From the NCBI GenBank assembly GCA_002070105.1, contig MWCQ01000004.1:62001-126000 (forward strand): DNA of 64,000 nucleotides, read 5' to 3'. The DNA comes from Firmicutes bacterium ADurb.Bin193. Its GTDB lineage: Bacteria > Bacillota > Clostridia > Monoglobales > Firm-18. The notes under the pieces were generated by a model. That model ran no database searches, was not told the DNA's origin, and saw only the letters and a list, made by a program, of their open reading frames with translations. Of the stretch, positions 17,379 through 26,311 are shown piece by piece. The position numbers were made by a program, and so were the translations under genes. How positions within the stretch are numbered: position 1 is the first letter of the stretch; each line of letters begins with the position of its first letter.

Positions 17379-18155
17379 TTAAAGAACAACGATTCTATCA
17401 TTTGTTGGATTTTCGTTAAGCCTATATCGAAAATACTCATCTGGAATTTCCATAATAAGTTGGCCTTCCATAGTAGACCTGGGTACAAAATTTATATTAT
17501 TAATGTTTGCTCTGCTTATATTGATTACTGAAACTTTACCATTAAAAACATCAAAGTGTATTACATAAGATATTATTTGTTCTTCAGAGAATTTTCTTAT
17601 TGCTTCTTCAAATTTATGCTTTTTTATATCATTGACTCCTGTAAACCCTGACTGTATTTCAAGATTAATTATTCCTTCTTCATTTTCAAACTGAATATCT
17701 GCAGTGGATGTTCTTGCAAACTGTGCTATATTGTTAAGATTATCATTCCCAATATCCAAAAGAAGATACTCATCTATATTGAATATTCTTGCGATATATC
17801 GTTTGAATATATTACATGCTAAATATCCTCTCATCCACGAAAAATATACTTCTTCTCTCGGACGACCATGATTATTAAATCGTGCAATAATATTTTCGTT
17901 TCTTATAATTTCGTAATTTCTATCAATGCCTTGCGCTAAAAATTCCTCAATATCAATTATTCTTACATTTTCATCAAGAATGTTATTAATTCTTACAAAA
18001 ATATCTCTTAATCTTGAGTTTAAAAAACTTATATGCTCCCAATTGATGTATACATCATCGGACTTTCCTTTAAAAAATTTTTTGCATTCTGTTTTATTTG
18101 TAAATCCTATATCTCTTCGATATTGTTGTTCATATGTAAGTAGCACAAATATCAC
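17379..18155 (-). CDS. Putative type II restriction endonuclease (candidate 1)
   Basis: A 258-residue protein. The segment STADIQF...INLEIQSGF looks like a PD-(D/E)xK core variant (Asp, then Glu-x-Gln), followed by NDIKKHKFEEAIRKF. Upstream is EVYFSWMRGYLACNIF. My recollection is that similar IEIQSGF blocks occur in some restriction enzymes of m5C systems, but I cannot name an isoschizomer. It ends four bases after the convergent terminator and begins four bases after the stop of the other nuclease candidate. AT-rich like the rest of the island. Assignment rests mainly on context. Confidence 0.6.
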   Translation of the reverse strand: MIFVLLTYEQQYRRDIGFTNKTECKKFFKGKSDDVYINWEHISFLNSRLRDIFVRINNILDENVRIIDIEEFLAQGIDRNYEIIRNENIIARFNNHGRPREEVYFSWMRGYLACNIFKRYIARIFNIDEYLLLDIGNDNLNNIAQFARTSTADIQFENEEGIINLEIQSGFTGVNDIKKHKFEEAIRKFSEEQIISYVIHFDVFNGKVSVINISRANINNINFVPRSTMEGQLIMEIPDEYFRYRLNENPTNDRIVVL

Positions 18156-18159
18156 CTTT

Positions 18160-18996
18160 TCATTTAATCAATGCTTTAATTTTCTCATAACTATGATGAA
18201 ATTGCATTTGTTCTTGATGCCATTGCACAAATCCAAAAGGAAGCTGAATTGTTGTTCCCCCACCAACTTTTCCGTATTCCGCTTGAGGCTTTTTTGCCTT
18301 AAATATTTCATTAATGGGAAATAATTCGTCCACATCATTTTCACCTAACTTATTGATATACCAAATTACATCTGCCCAATCATTTTCGTTTTTAGCCAAG
18401 CCCCGCGAAAAACAAAAATCGATTATTTCGCAAATATTTTCGTTAAACCAATCTATTAACCCGTCATACAAGTTTTTATCATATTTTTTAAGTGACTCAG
18501 CAACTAATCTATGTTTTCTAACCTCATATACCTTATGCTTACCGTCGATTTCATCTATTATTGACAAAACATCCGGGGCTGACCCCCAAAATAATTTTAT
18601 TGCCCTTTTAACCCTATCGGGTATTTTTTTGCTATATTGCAATTCAAAACCTCTAATAAAACGCATATCTCCAATAAGGTATACTTGACCACATAGGCTT
18701 TTTTTAATCGAAATATTTAATTTAGTTCCGTCACTAAGATTTATGTATATGTCGGTTTTCGATTTAGTTTTACAGTCGCTTAAAACGCCTTCAACATTTG
18801 TCTCTTTTAATCCGCCAAAGGAAATAGATGCTATTTGGCAATTTTCTTTGAATGTTCTTTTAAGCAAACGCTTTTGAAATCCCTTATTATCTTTTATTAA
18901 ATTTTCTATCAGCTTTTCATTTTCATGCCCCGAAAGCTTTGCATGTTTCCAACCCTGTGCTCTGTTTCTTTTCTCTATTTTACTCAACCCCTTCAA
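18160..18996 (-). CDS. Putative type II restriction endonuclease (candidate 2)
   Basis: A 278-residue protein. The segment KSKTDIYINLSDG...LNISIKKS fits a PD-(D/E)xK nuclease core, with Asp and a terminal Lys pair, followed by CGQVYLIGD. Basic N terminus (KIEKRNRAQGWKHAKLSGHE) likely contacts DNA. The start is uncertain: TTG at 18996 overlaps the controller gene by 17 bases and lacks a good binding site, and another TTG lies three codons later. With the 258-residue neighbour it may form a two-subunit enzyme, or the two may be independent nucleases. No experimental homologue can be named from sequence alone. Confidence 0.6.
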   Translation of the reverse strand: MKGLSKIEKRNRAQGWKHAKLSGHENEKLIENLIKDNKGFQKRLLKRTFKENCQIASISFGGLKETNVEGVLSDCKTKSKTDIYINLSDGTKLNISIKKSLCGQVYLIGDMRFIRGFELQYSKKIPDRVKRAIKLFWGSAPDVLSIIDEIDGKHKVYEVRKHRLVAESLKKYDKNLYDGLIDWFNENICEIIDFCFSRGLAKNENDWADVIWYINKLGENDVDELFPINEIFKAKKPQAEYGKVGGGTTIQLPFGFVQWHQEQMQFHHSYEKIKALIK

Positions 18997-19189
18997 ATAA
19001 TTGGGAAAGCGAGACTTCTAAACCCTTTGCTATCTTTTCAAGATTTATAATTGATACATTTCGCTTGCCAAGCTCCACACTTGCGAAGTAAGTTCTGTCC
19101 ATACCGATTTTAAGCGCGAACTTTTCCTGACTAAGTCCAGTTATTTTCCGAAGTTCACGAATCCGCTCACCTATTTTTACTGTAATCAT
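18980..19189 (-). CDS. XRE-family controller protein of the R-M system
   Basis: A 69-residue protein that is almost entirely one helix-turn-helix domain: LRKITGLSQEKFALKIGMDRTYFASVELG. Size and position match C (controller) proteins, which delay nuclease expression until methylation is complete. It starts at ATG 19189 and leads the nuclease operon, overlapping the next gene. A sigma-A promoter and an imperfect dyad lie upstream, consistent with autoregulation. Confidence 0.85.
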   Translation of the reverse strand: MITVKIGERIRELRKITGLSQEKFALKIGMDRTYFASVELGKRNVSIINLEKIAKGLEVSLSQLFEGVE

Positions 19190-19224
19190 AAACTATCACC
19201 ATTTTCTTTTTAGTATTATGCATT

Positions 19225-19253
19225 ATTATATAAGCATACGGGATATAAAACAA
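19225..19253 (-). promoter_or_regulatory. Promoter of the controller/nuclease operon
   Basis: On the minus strand TTGTTT (19253-19248) and TATAAT (19230-19225) are 17 bases apart. An imperfect dyad of GTATGC and GCATAATAC overlaps the -10 region and is a candidate controller operator. Confidence 0.5.
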
Positions 19254-19369
19254 CCGCATATAAGCAACACAAGAAAACTGGTCAACCCTTTTGTACTCTT
19301 AAAATATCCCTCTTTTCATTGACAAACCAAAAACAAAAATGTAGAATATCCGATAAGGAGATGAACAAA

Positions 19370-20659
19370 ATGAAACTTGAGCTGATGCACCCCGCCGACC
19401 AGCTTGTAACCATTATGGAGAGGATTTATTCCTGCGGAATGACGACAACATCGGGAGGGAATCTTTCCATACTTGACGACAACGGCGATATATGGATTAC
19501 TCCCGCGGGGGTGGACAAGGGTTCTCTTACCCGAAACGATATGGTAAGGGTGTCCGCAAACGGCAAAATAACGGGGAATCACCGCCCTTCAAGCGAGTGG
19601 CCCTTCCACAGTATCGTGTATAAAAGAAGGCCGGATATCAAGGCGGTTTTGCACGCCCACCCGCCCGCGCTGTTAAGCTTCAGCATTGTACGCAAAATAC
19701 CCCATACAAGGCTTATACCCAACGCCGATATTATTTGCGGTGATATAAAAATGGCGGAGTATGAGCTCCCCGGAAGCGCAGAGCTTGGGGAAAACATCGC
19801 AAAAATGTTTGATACCGGAAGCAATGTTGTTATGCTCGAAAACCACGGGGTTGTTGTGGGGGACAAGGATATTTTCAGTGCATTTCACGCATTTGAAACG
19901 CTTGACTTTTGCGCAAGGCTTGAAATAAACGCACTTCGGCTTGGGAACATAAAGCCGCTTACCGAAAAGTATGTCGAAATTTCGCGCAATAAAAACAACG
20001 CACTTTTAGAGGAATTTGAAGCAAAAAGCTATTCGAGCGAAGAGCGCGAGGCGCGTATGAAGATGTGTGAGCTTGTAAAGCGTTCATACAACCAAAGACT
20101 TTTTACAAGCACGCAGGGCACCTTCTCCGAACGCCTTTCGGACGGAGCGTTTATTATAACGCCCTACGGAATGGATAGAAAGTACATAACTCCTGACGAT
20201 ATCGTGCGTATAGAGGATGGAAAAAAAGAGCGCGGGAAAAACCCAAGCCGTTCTGTTATTCTTCACCGCGAAATATATGCCCGCCATCCGGAGGTCAATT
20301 CGATAATTATTGCCCACCCGCCCAACATTATGGCGTTTGCGGTAAGCGATACCGATTTTGATTCTAAAATAATTCCCGAAAGCTATATTATGCTTCGGGA
20401 TATCCCAAAGGTCCCGTTTGGCTCAAGCTTTTTACAGCCTGCCCTGTTTGCGAAGGAAATAAGCCCCCAAACCCCCGTTGTTCTTGTGGAAAACGACTGT
20501 GTAATCGTGGCGGGGGAGTCGCTTATAAACGCATTTGACAGGCTTGAGGTTGCGGAATTCAGCGCAAACGCAATTATATCCGCGCGTCAGGTCGGTGAGA
20601 TTGTTAAAATCAGCGAATACGAAACGGAAAGAATAAAAACCGCCTTTAACTTAAAGTAA
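19370..20659 (+). CDS. Tandem class II aldolase/adducin-domain protein
   Basis: A 429-residue protein made of two class II aldolase domains. The first (about 1-205) keeps the active site: Glu76 in SSEWPFH, His95 and His97 in LHAHPP, His159 in ENHGV. The second (about 225-420) aligns well (NPSRSVILH, IIAHPP, VENDCV), but the Glu is replaced by Ser, the first zinc His by Ile and the third by Asp. It is therefore probably structural or regulatory. The first domain resembles L-fuculose/ribulose-5-phosphate type enzymes. ATG at 19370 has AAGGAG at good distance. Substrate unknown. Confidence 0.85.
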   Translation: MKLELMHPADQLVTIMERIYSCGMTTTSGGNLSILDDNGDIWITPAGVDKGSLTRNDMVRVSANGKITGNHRPSSEWPFHSIVYKRRPDIKAVLHAHPPALLSFSIVRKIPHTRLIPNADIICGDIKMAEYELPGSAELGENIAKMFDTGSNVVMLENHGVVVGDKDIFSAFHAFETLDFCARLEINALRLGNIKPLTEKYVEISRNKNNALLEEFEAKSYSSEEREARMKMCELVKRSYNQRLFTSTQGTFSERLSDGAFIITPYGMDRKYITPDDIVRIEDGKKERGKNPSRSVILHREIYARHPEVNSIIIAHPPNIMAFAVSDTDFDSKIIPESYIMLRDIPKVPFGSSFLQPALFAKEISPQTPVVLVENDCVIVAGESLINAFDRLEVAEFSANAIISARQVGEIVKISEYETERIKTAFNLK

Positions 20660-20667
20660 AAGCGGTT
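20638..20667 (-). terminator. Terminator of pncB inside the aldolase 3' end
   Basis: On the minus strand AACCGC and GCGGTT close a stem containing CTTTAA/TTAAAG and are followed by a T-rich run. The element overlaps the last codons of the convergent aldolase gene. Confidence 0.5.
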
Positions 20668-20680
20668 GTTAAGCCTTGAA

Positions 20681-22126
20681 TTATTCGGTGTTTGCTTGGT
20701 TATGCTCTCTTAAAAGCTTCTGCTTTAGGTCCCAAAGCGGTTTGGACAAATCAACATAGTATTCATGGGGATTTTCAAAACGCAAAACCTCGTCCCAAAG
20801 CCTGCCGACCTTCTCACGGCAGGTTTTTTGTATCTCGGCAAGTGAGGGGAGTTTATACACACATTTACCCTTGTCGAATATACGCTTTAACAGAGGCTCG
20901 ACTGTAAACTCCTTCAAAATGCTTTTTTTCCAAGTATGTTCGGGGTGGAATATGGTATACGGCCTCGTTTCATCTATCACTTCGTCATGAAGCGTAATAA
21001 CATCGGCAAAGGCCTTGCCGTCCTTTGTAAAAAGGCGGAACAGGTTTTTGAAACCGGGGTTTGTAATTTTCGAAACATTTTCGCTAAGCTTTATTTTGGG
21101 TATTATCCCCCCGTTACTCTCAACGGCAACAAGCTTGTAAACACCGCCGAAAACGGGCTCACTCCTGGAGGTTATAAGCCGTTCTCCCACGCCGAAGGCG
21201 TCTACCTTTGCCCCCTGCATAATCGTTTCGCGGATTATATATTCGTCCAAGGCGTTTGACGCAGTTATTTTGCAGTCGGCAAGCCCCGCCTCATCAAGCA
21301 TTTTTCGCGCCTTCTTTGAAAGATATGTTATATCTCCGCTGTCTATTCTGATACCTTTAAGGCGCTTTCCCATGGGTTCAAGGACTTCCCTGTGTACCCT
21401 TATAGCATTGGGAACACCGCTTTTTAAGACATTATAGGTGTCTACCAAAAGCGTACAGCTGTCGGAATATACCGAGGCATACGCACAAAACGCCGAATAC
21501 TCATCGGGGAAAAGCTGAACCCAGCTGTGCGCCATCGTACCCATCGCGGGAATTTTGAATTTCTTTTCCGCAATGGTACACGCCGTTCCCACGCACCCGC
21601 CTATAAACGCCGCCCGTGCACCGTAAATTGCGCCGTCATAGCCCTGTGCCCTGCGCGAGCCAAACTCAATAACCGAGCGGCCGTCCGCCGCACGCACAAT
21701 CCTGTTTGCCTTTGTGGCGATAAGCGACTGGTGGTTTATAGTAAGCAGAATCATGGTTTCGATGAGTTGTGCCTGAATAATCGGGCCTCTCACAACAATA
21801 AGCGGCTCGTTGGGGAAAATCGGAGTCCCCTCCTCAATCGCCCACACATCGCACACAAACTTAAAATCCGCAAGATACTCTAAAAATGCCTCGCTGAAAC
21901 AGCCCTTTGACCGCAAAAAGGCAATGTCATCCTTTGTAAAACGAAGATTTTTAAGATAGCTTACAACCTGCTCTACCCCCGCCATAATGGCATAGCCGCC
22001 GCCGTCGGGAATCTGGCGGAAATACATATCAAAATATGCGATTTTGTCGCCTATTCCATGCTCAAGATACCCGTTAGCCATTGTAATTTCATAAAAATCG
22101 GTAAGCAGTGTAAGATTAGTTCTCAT
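20681..22126 (-). CDS. pncB: Nicotinate phosphoribosyltransferase
   Basis: A 481-residue enzyme of NAD salvage that joins nicotinate and phosphoribosyl pyrophosphate. The N terminus NLTLLTDFYEITMANGYLEHG, the EFGSRRAQGYDGAIYGARAAFIGG block and GIRIDSGDITYLSKKARKMLD are diagnostic; each is given as separate conserved blocks. The length fits the Firmicutes type. ATG at 22126; the GGAGGCG upstream is rather far (about 13 bases). It lies 60 bases downstream of the YcdB-like gene on the same strand and may be cotranscribed. Confidence 0.95.
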   Translation of the reverse strand: MRTNLTLLTDFYEITMANGYLEHGIGDKIAYFDMYFRQIPDGGGYAIMAGVEQVVSYLKNLRFTKDDIAFLRSKGCFSEAFLEYLADFKFVCDVWAIEEGTPIFPNEPLIVVRGPIIQAQLIETMILLTINHQSLIATKANRIVRAADGRSVIEFGSRRAQGYDGAIYGARAAFIGGCVGTACTIAEKKFKIPAMGTMAHSWVQLFPDEYSAFCAYASVYSDSCTLLVDTYNVLKSGVPNAIRVHREVLEPMGKRLKGIRIDSGDITYLSKKARKMLDEAGLADCKITASNALDEYIIRETIMQGAKVDAFGVGERLITSRSEPVFGGVYKLVAVESNGGIIPKIKLSENVSKITNPGFKNLFRLFTKDGKAFADVITLHDEVIDETRPYTIFHPEHTWKKSILKEFTVEPLLKRIFDKGKCVYKLPSLAEIQKTCREKVGRLWDEVLRFENPHEYYVDLSKPLWDLKQKLLREHNQANTE

Positions 22127-22185
22127 TATTTTTGTAACGCCTCCTGAAACCGTGTTTATCGGTAAGACAAAAGAGAATTATTCTA

Positions 22186-24282
22186 TTATTCCCTGATTAA
22201 ATTATAAATAATTTCGGCCGCCGTTGCGCGCGTCACAATCCTTTTGGGCGTAAACGCGTTTCCGTTGACTATTCGAAGTCCCTGTGCGATTGCGGCATAA
22301 CCTATAAGGTGAGGGTTTATCGCCAATTCGTCAACAAACCTTGTCTTGTAGGTATCACGAAGCTCTGCTATATCGGTATAGCCCAGATAGCGTATAAGGT
22401 ATTTTATCGCGTTTTCAAATGTAATTTCTCCGTCGTCATCTCTCTCCTGCTCACTTAAAACATTATAGCCGTATATAAGCTCGTTGTAAATATCCTCGGT
22501 ATTTTCGGGGGCATATTGGTTTTTCGCCTTTATTATCCATTTAAGATAATCGGCCTGGGTTATATTTTCGTCGGGGCGGAAAAACTCGCCTTCGTCAAGT
22601 ATTCTGCAGGATAAAAGCGTTTTTATCTGCATCTCGGAGGGATGACCGCCGATATCCGAATACTCTGCCCTTGTATTTCCCTTATACGGCTTTCCGTCAA
22701 TACCGCAAAGCTCTCCCGTCTTTGCGTTCGCAAAAAGCGGCCGCCCCGGCAAAAAGTCATATACAAGCCTGATTTCAATATCATTAGGATTTTTGGGGTT
22801 TGGTATTTTCGATTTGGAAACGGCAACATAAGAAAGCTCAAATCCGGAGGTGTTGAAAAGTGAATCATACACCGCCTCCTTTGATACCGTATCCGCTGCG
22901 GACGGGAATAAGCCACTGCTCCAGATCTGCGTATATGAAACAACCTTCCCCGTCATTCCGTCAACTCCGACGGATATGCCGTTGTCAGCATACTCTAGAC
23001 CGTTTACAAGCCTCGGAAAGAAAAAGAGGTGGATGTCGCCCGATGACTGAGTATTCATTAACCGATCCGGAATTTGAATACAGGATTCAAATTTTTTCGG
23101 TGCAATCCTCTGAACAAACGCTTTGGCCTTTAACAGTGCTTCGTCGCCGCTCGTAATGTTTAGCTCAGTGATTTCCTCACGGCTGTTATACTGGGTTATT
23201 TCCTTTGTTAAGGCGTTTATTTCAACGCTTATCTCAACCGAAGGACCTTTTTCCCCCGCCGTAACAAAAAGCATATTGCAAAAATAATTGCCGCCCTTGT
23301 CCCTGCTCATGCCAGCTCGCCCTATTGCGTATTTATCGCTTATTTTAAGCTGTTCCCTTACGCTCCGCTCAAGCTCCTCATACCCGAAAACACCTTGCGG
23401 CTCGTCGCTTATGTATTCTCTGTGGGGATAGCTTATGGGCTTTTTTTGTCCCTCGCTTTGCGGTGCGAACCTCCCGCCGCTTATTCCGGTTTCGGTTATC
23501 TCGCCCGTATATGCGTTAATATACCGTGTGCCTTCCCCTCCCGCGGCGTGCTGCAAAACAATTTCCCCCGCATAATTGTTATAGTACGAAAGTCTCATGC
23601 CTATCTTGTTTTTATACTCCTCTTTAGCGGTTTCGGGGGAAATCATCCCGTCGGGATAGGGGAACTTTTCAATATCGTCCCACTTAACCGTAAGCTCGAT
23701 AACTTTTTTACTTCTTGCGCTTACGGCGGCTAAAATATAGTTGTTGTAATAGGGAACCCCGTTTTCATAGCGGCTGTACCGTATGTAGTATGAGGCGAAA
23801 TTTCGCTCGATATAATTTTCGGCTCTGTGCGCCCTGACGCTCGGCGCAAATTCGGGGCATATCTTTTTAATGTAATTGTCGGCAACATCGACCGCCCCGT
23901 TGTAGTCAAGGCTCGACAGCTTATAGTCGCCCTCAAAGTTCCCGTACTCATAGTGGCTGTAATATATAATCCGTCCCTTGTCGTCAACCCTTACCGAAAC
24001 ATTGCCACCGTCCTTTTTGTTACTACTGTCGCCGCTCCACGAAAGGTAGTGCACTATTGAGCTGTCGTCCTGCGATGTGTTGGTATAAAAGTTCGTGTAA
24101 TATTCGGGTATGTCAAGTTTAGCCTTTACCGAGGCTATAATGTCCTCCTGAACCTTGGCGGCAGGCTTTTCATTTTCTGAAATGTCCTCGGTCGGGACAG
24201 TGATTTTTTCCTCCTGCGCATAGGCACAGAGGGAGAAGACTGCGCTTAAAACCAGTATCCATGCAACAAGCCTAATCTTCAT
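22186..24282 (-). CDS. YcdB/YcdC-domain surface protein with SLH-like C terminus
   Basis: A 698-residue secreted protein. A signal peptide (MKIRLVAWILVLSAVFSLCAYA) is followed by two YcdB/YcdC-type repeat modules (PepSY-like) covering about 40-540. These show repeated elements such as DKGRIIYYSHYEYG and VGVDGMTGKVVSYTQIW. The last ~150 residues resemble S-layer homology repeats (FRPDENITQADYLKWIIKA, then FTPKRIVTRATAAEIIYNL), which would anchor it to secondary cell-wall polymer. It begins 18 bases after the stop of the membrane protein gene, so both are in one operon. Function unknown. Confidence 0.85.
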   Translation of the reverse strand: MKIRLVAWILVLSAVFSLCAYAQEEKITVPTEDISENEKPAAKVQEDIIASVKAKLDIPEYYTNFYTNTSQDDSSIVHYLSWSGDSSNKKDGGNVSVRVDDKGRIIYYSHYEYGNFEGDYKLSSLDYNGAVDVADNYIKKICPEFAPSVRAHRAENYIERNFASYYIRYSRYENGVPYYNNYILAAVSARSKKVIELTVKWDDIEKFPYPDGMISPETAKEEYKNKIGMRLSYYNNYAGEIVLQHAAGGEGTRYINAYTGEITETGISGGRFAPQSEGQKKPISYPHREYISDEPQGVFGYEELERSVREQLKISDKYAIGRAGMSRDKGGNYFCNMLFVTAGEKGPSVEISVEINALTKEITQYNSREEITELNITSGDEALLKAKAFVQRIAPKKFESCIQIPDRLMNTQSSGDIHLFFFPRLVNGLEYADNGISVGVDGMTGKVVSYTQIWSSGLFPSAADTVSKEAVYDSLFNTSGFELSYVAVSKSKIPNPKNPNDIEIRLVYDFLPGRPLFANAKTGELCGIDGKPYKGNTRAEYSDIGGHPSEMQIKTLLSCRILDEGEFFRPDENITQADYLKWIIKAKNQYAPENTEDIYNELIYGYNVLSEQERDDDGEITFENAIKYLIRYLGYTDIAELRDTYKTRFVDELAINPHLIGYAAIAQGLRIVNGNAFTPKRIVTRATAAEIIYNLIRE

Positions 24283-24300
24283 AGCTTTTCCGACCCTTCG

Positions 24301-25995
24301 TTATTTGACCTTTAACAAAAGCGTAAAATCACCGTATTCATACGGATTTTCCCTGTTATCAGTGTCTAAAGATATATTTCCGAAAGCAAGCCTTATTTTA
24401 ATGCGCTCATTTTCATAATCATATGTCATGCTTTCGGCGCTTTGTTTTTCATTCTCTGTATCAATCTTTTTCAAAATTTCTCTGCCGATTTCCTGCCTCG
24501 ATATGTCGCACACCGTTTCATTTCCGATTTTAATTATAATATTTTCGTCCTTAGTCATTTTGGGTATGTTTAAATCAAGTTCAGGTATTGATACGCTGTT
24601 GTAAAGGTCTTCAATAATATAATCATAGCCCGAAACCTTTACAGCCCGTTCATTGGTATAAAAATACTTCGTCCTGCTCTTGTAGGAATCTATGTCAAAG
24701 CCGAAAGCCTCCTTGCGCGCGGTATTATCCTTCGGCACATATTCCTTCATTTCAAGATCGTTGCGGTCGCAATACCGTACAAGCTCTTTTATCTCCTCTT
24801 TATCATCGGAGGAGATATTGCTGCTCGGAACAACCTTTCCGTCCTTTAACATATCGTTTTTAACAAGCAACCGCTCAAACCGCATATTCTGACTTGCCTC
24901 GGTCATTTCATATGCACTCTGCGGCCCGTAAGCGGATATAATAAGCGCCGCCGCGGTTATAACAAGCGCAATGCGCTGGAACCTTCCGCCCCTGATTTTT
25001 ATAAGCGCCGTGCTTACAAGCGCCACAAAACCGCCGACAATAACAAGGTAGCGGGGAGGGGTTACCCCGAACAGTACAATCTGCCTTATTGCCGTAAAGA
25101 ACAGCAAGGCGATAACGGGGATAAGAACATAGGGTATTACATTCCTTAAAACCCTTGAAAAGCGGTTTTCAAAAGGCGTTATAAGTATAAGCGTCGGAAT
25201 ACACGCCCCGAGGAAGGCAAGCGAAACACCCCCAAGCTCGCCGATGGGGAAGGAGCGCGTAACCGCAAGCTTTATGTAATAAGCGTAAAGCACAACGGTA
25301 AATATCATAATGACGGGAAGAATAACATATGTAAGAAGCGCCGAAACAGGCTTGGGATACGAAACGCCGTCATCCCTTTCAGGCAGACCCATTAAAAGCA
25401 TGGTAGGCATAAACAGGATAAAGCATATCTGAACCATTTCTATAAACCACTTCTCGTCCATTTCCGTAAGAAGCAGGTCGATTGCGCCGACCACCGCAAC
25501 AAGCCCCAAAAGCAAAACACCCGCGAAAAAGCCCGAGGATGCAACCCTTGTTATAATTCTTGCGGCGTTTTTTTCAAAATCCGAATGGGTTTTTGTGTTA
25601 AGCGCGAACAATCCGATTAAAATAACCGCACCCGCAATCATCGCAAACTGCGCGCCATCTCTGCTGCCCTCAAATCCCTGAAAAACAAAATAATATCCCT
25701 GCAAAACCACATAAATCACCGCGCCGGTTATAATACGGAATTTAAGTCGTTTTGCTCCCAGGCTTTCAAGCAAAAGCTCGCCCGCTGCAAAAAGCACAAT
25801 CCCGATGCCTAAAACCACCGCAAGCCTTTGAAATATCGTATTACTGAAAAGGTCAAAATGCTCCTCAAGGTCAGAAACCGCGAAAAGCGCCACCGCGCAA
25901 AGAATACTTAAAGGGAAACGCAAAAATGTATCCATAATCCGTTTGGGAAATGCCGTAAACCTTTGTGAAATCTTCTTAAAAAAGCCTTCCTTCAC
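24301..25995 (-). CDS. DUF4153-like multi-pass membrane protein
   Basis: A 564-residue protein. The first ~350 residues hold about eleven hydrophobic membrane segments (for example FPLSILCAVALFAV and VASSGFFAGVLLLGLVAVVG). The C-terminal ~200 residues are a soluble domain predicted outside or inside without clear catalytic motifs. The layout and GISYPKPVSALLTYVILPV-type segment fit DUF4153, a family of unknown function. GTG at 25995 has AAAGGAGG upstream. It is the promoter-proximal gene of an operon with the YcdB-like surface protein, suggesting they act together at the envelope. Confidence 0.8.
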   Translation of the reverse strand: MKEGFFKKISQRFTAFPKRIMDTFLRFPLSILCAVALFAVSDLEEHFDLFSNTIFQRLAVVLGIGIVLFAAGELLLESLGAKRLKFRIITGAVIYVVLQGYYFVFQGFEGSRDGAQFAMIAGAVILIGLFALNTKTHSDFEKNAARIITRVASSGFFAGVLLLGLVAVVGAIDLLLTEMDEKWFIEMVQICFILFMPTMLLMGLPERDDGVSYPKPVSALLTYVILPVIMIFTVVLYAYYIKLAVTRSFPIGELGGVSLAFLGACIPTLILITPFENRFSRVLRNVIPYVLIPVIALLFFTAIRQIVLFGVTPPRYLVIVGGFVALVSTALIKIRGGRFQRIALVITAAALIISAYGPQSAYEMTEASQNMRFERLLVKNDMLKDGKVVPSSNISSDDKEEIKELVRYCDRNDLEMKEYVPKDNTARKEAFGFDIDSYKSRTKYFYTNERAVKVSGYDYIIEDLYNSVSIPELDLNIPKMTKDENIIIKIGNETVCDISRQEIGREILKKIDTENEKQSAESMTYDYENERIKIRLAFGNISLDTDNRENPYEYGDFTLLLKVK

Positions 25996-26104
25996 TTAAA
26001 TATACCTCCTTTAACACGCCGCAAGCGGTAAGCGGAAATATGTCCGCTAAAGCGCACTTTGCGGGTTTTCGGTATGGGTAAATATACTTTCCCCATCCTA
26101 TAAA

Positions 26105-26133
26105 ATTATATCACCTCGGAATGGTTATATCAA
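26105..26133 (-). promoter_or_regulatory. Sigma-A promoter of the DUF4153/YcdB operon
   Basis: On the minus strand TTGATA (26133-26128) and TATAAT (26110-26105) are separated by 17 bases. They leave a leader of about 100 bases before the GTG start. Confidence 0.65.
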
Positions 26134-26225
26134 GCATTGTTACAAAATCGTATTAATAAGAAAAAATAACCTCTCCGTATTGCTGTAAAAGGCTCTTTTG
26201 CGACATAAAACAACACATATTTATA

Positions 26226-26254
26226 TTGACAAAGCAATAAAGACAGGCTATAAT
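26226..26254 (+). promoter_or_regulatory. Consensus sigma-A promoter of the Fur-family gene
   Basis: TTGACA (26226-26231) and TATAAT (26249-26254) with a 17-base spacer, a perfect match. Just downstream AATAATTAATAAATATTATT is an AT-rich dyad resembling a Per/Fur box, consistent with autoregulation. Confidence 0.8.
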
Positions 26255-26311
26255 AATAGTACGGATTCCTAATAATTAATAAATATTATTATATGCAAGG
26301 ATTGATAAACG

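Larger units (their letters stand above)
25996..26311. other. Divergent intergenic region with two promoters
   Basis: No gene is visible in these 316 bases. It holds the ribosome binding site and leader of the DUF4153 gene, with a GCGGA...TCCGC hairpin near 26035, the minus-strand promoter at 26105-26133 and the plus-strand fur promoter at 26226-26254. Confidence 0.6.
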
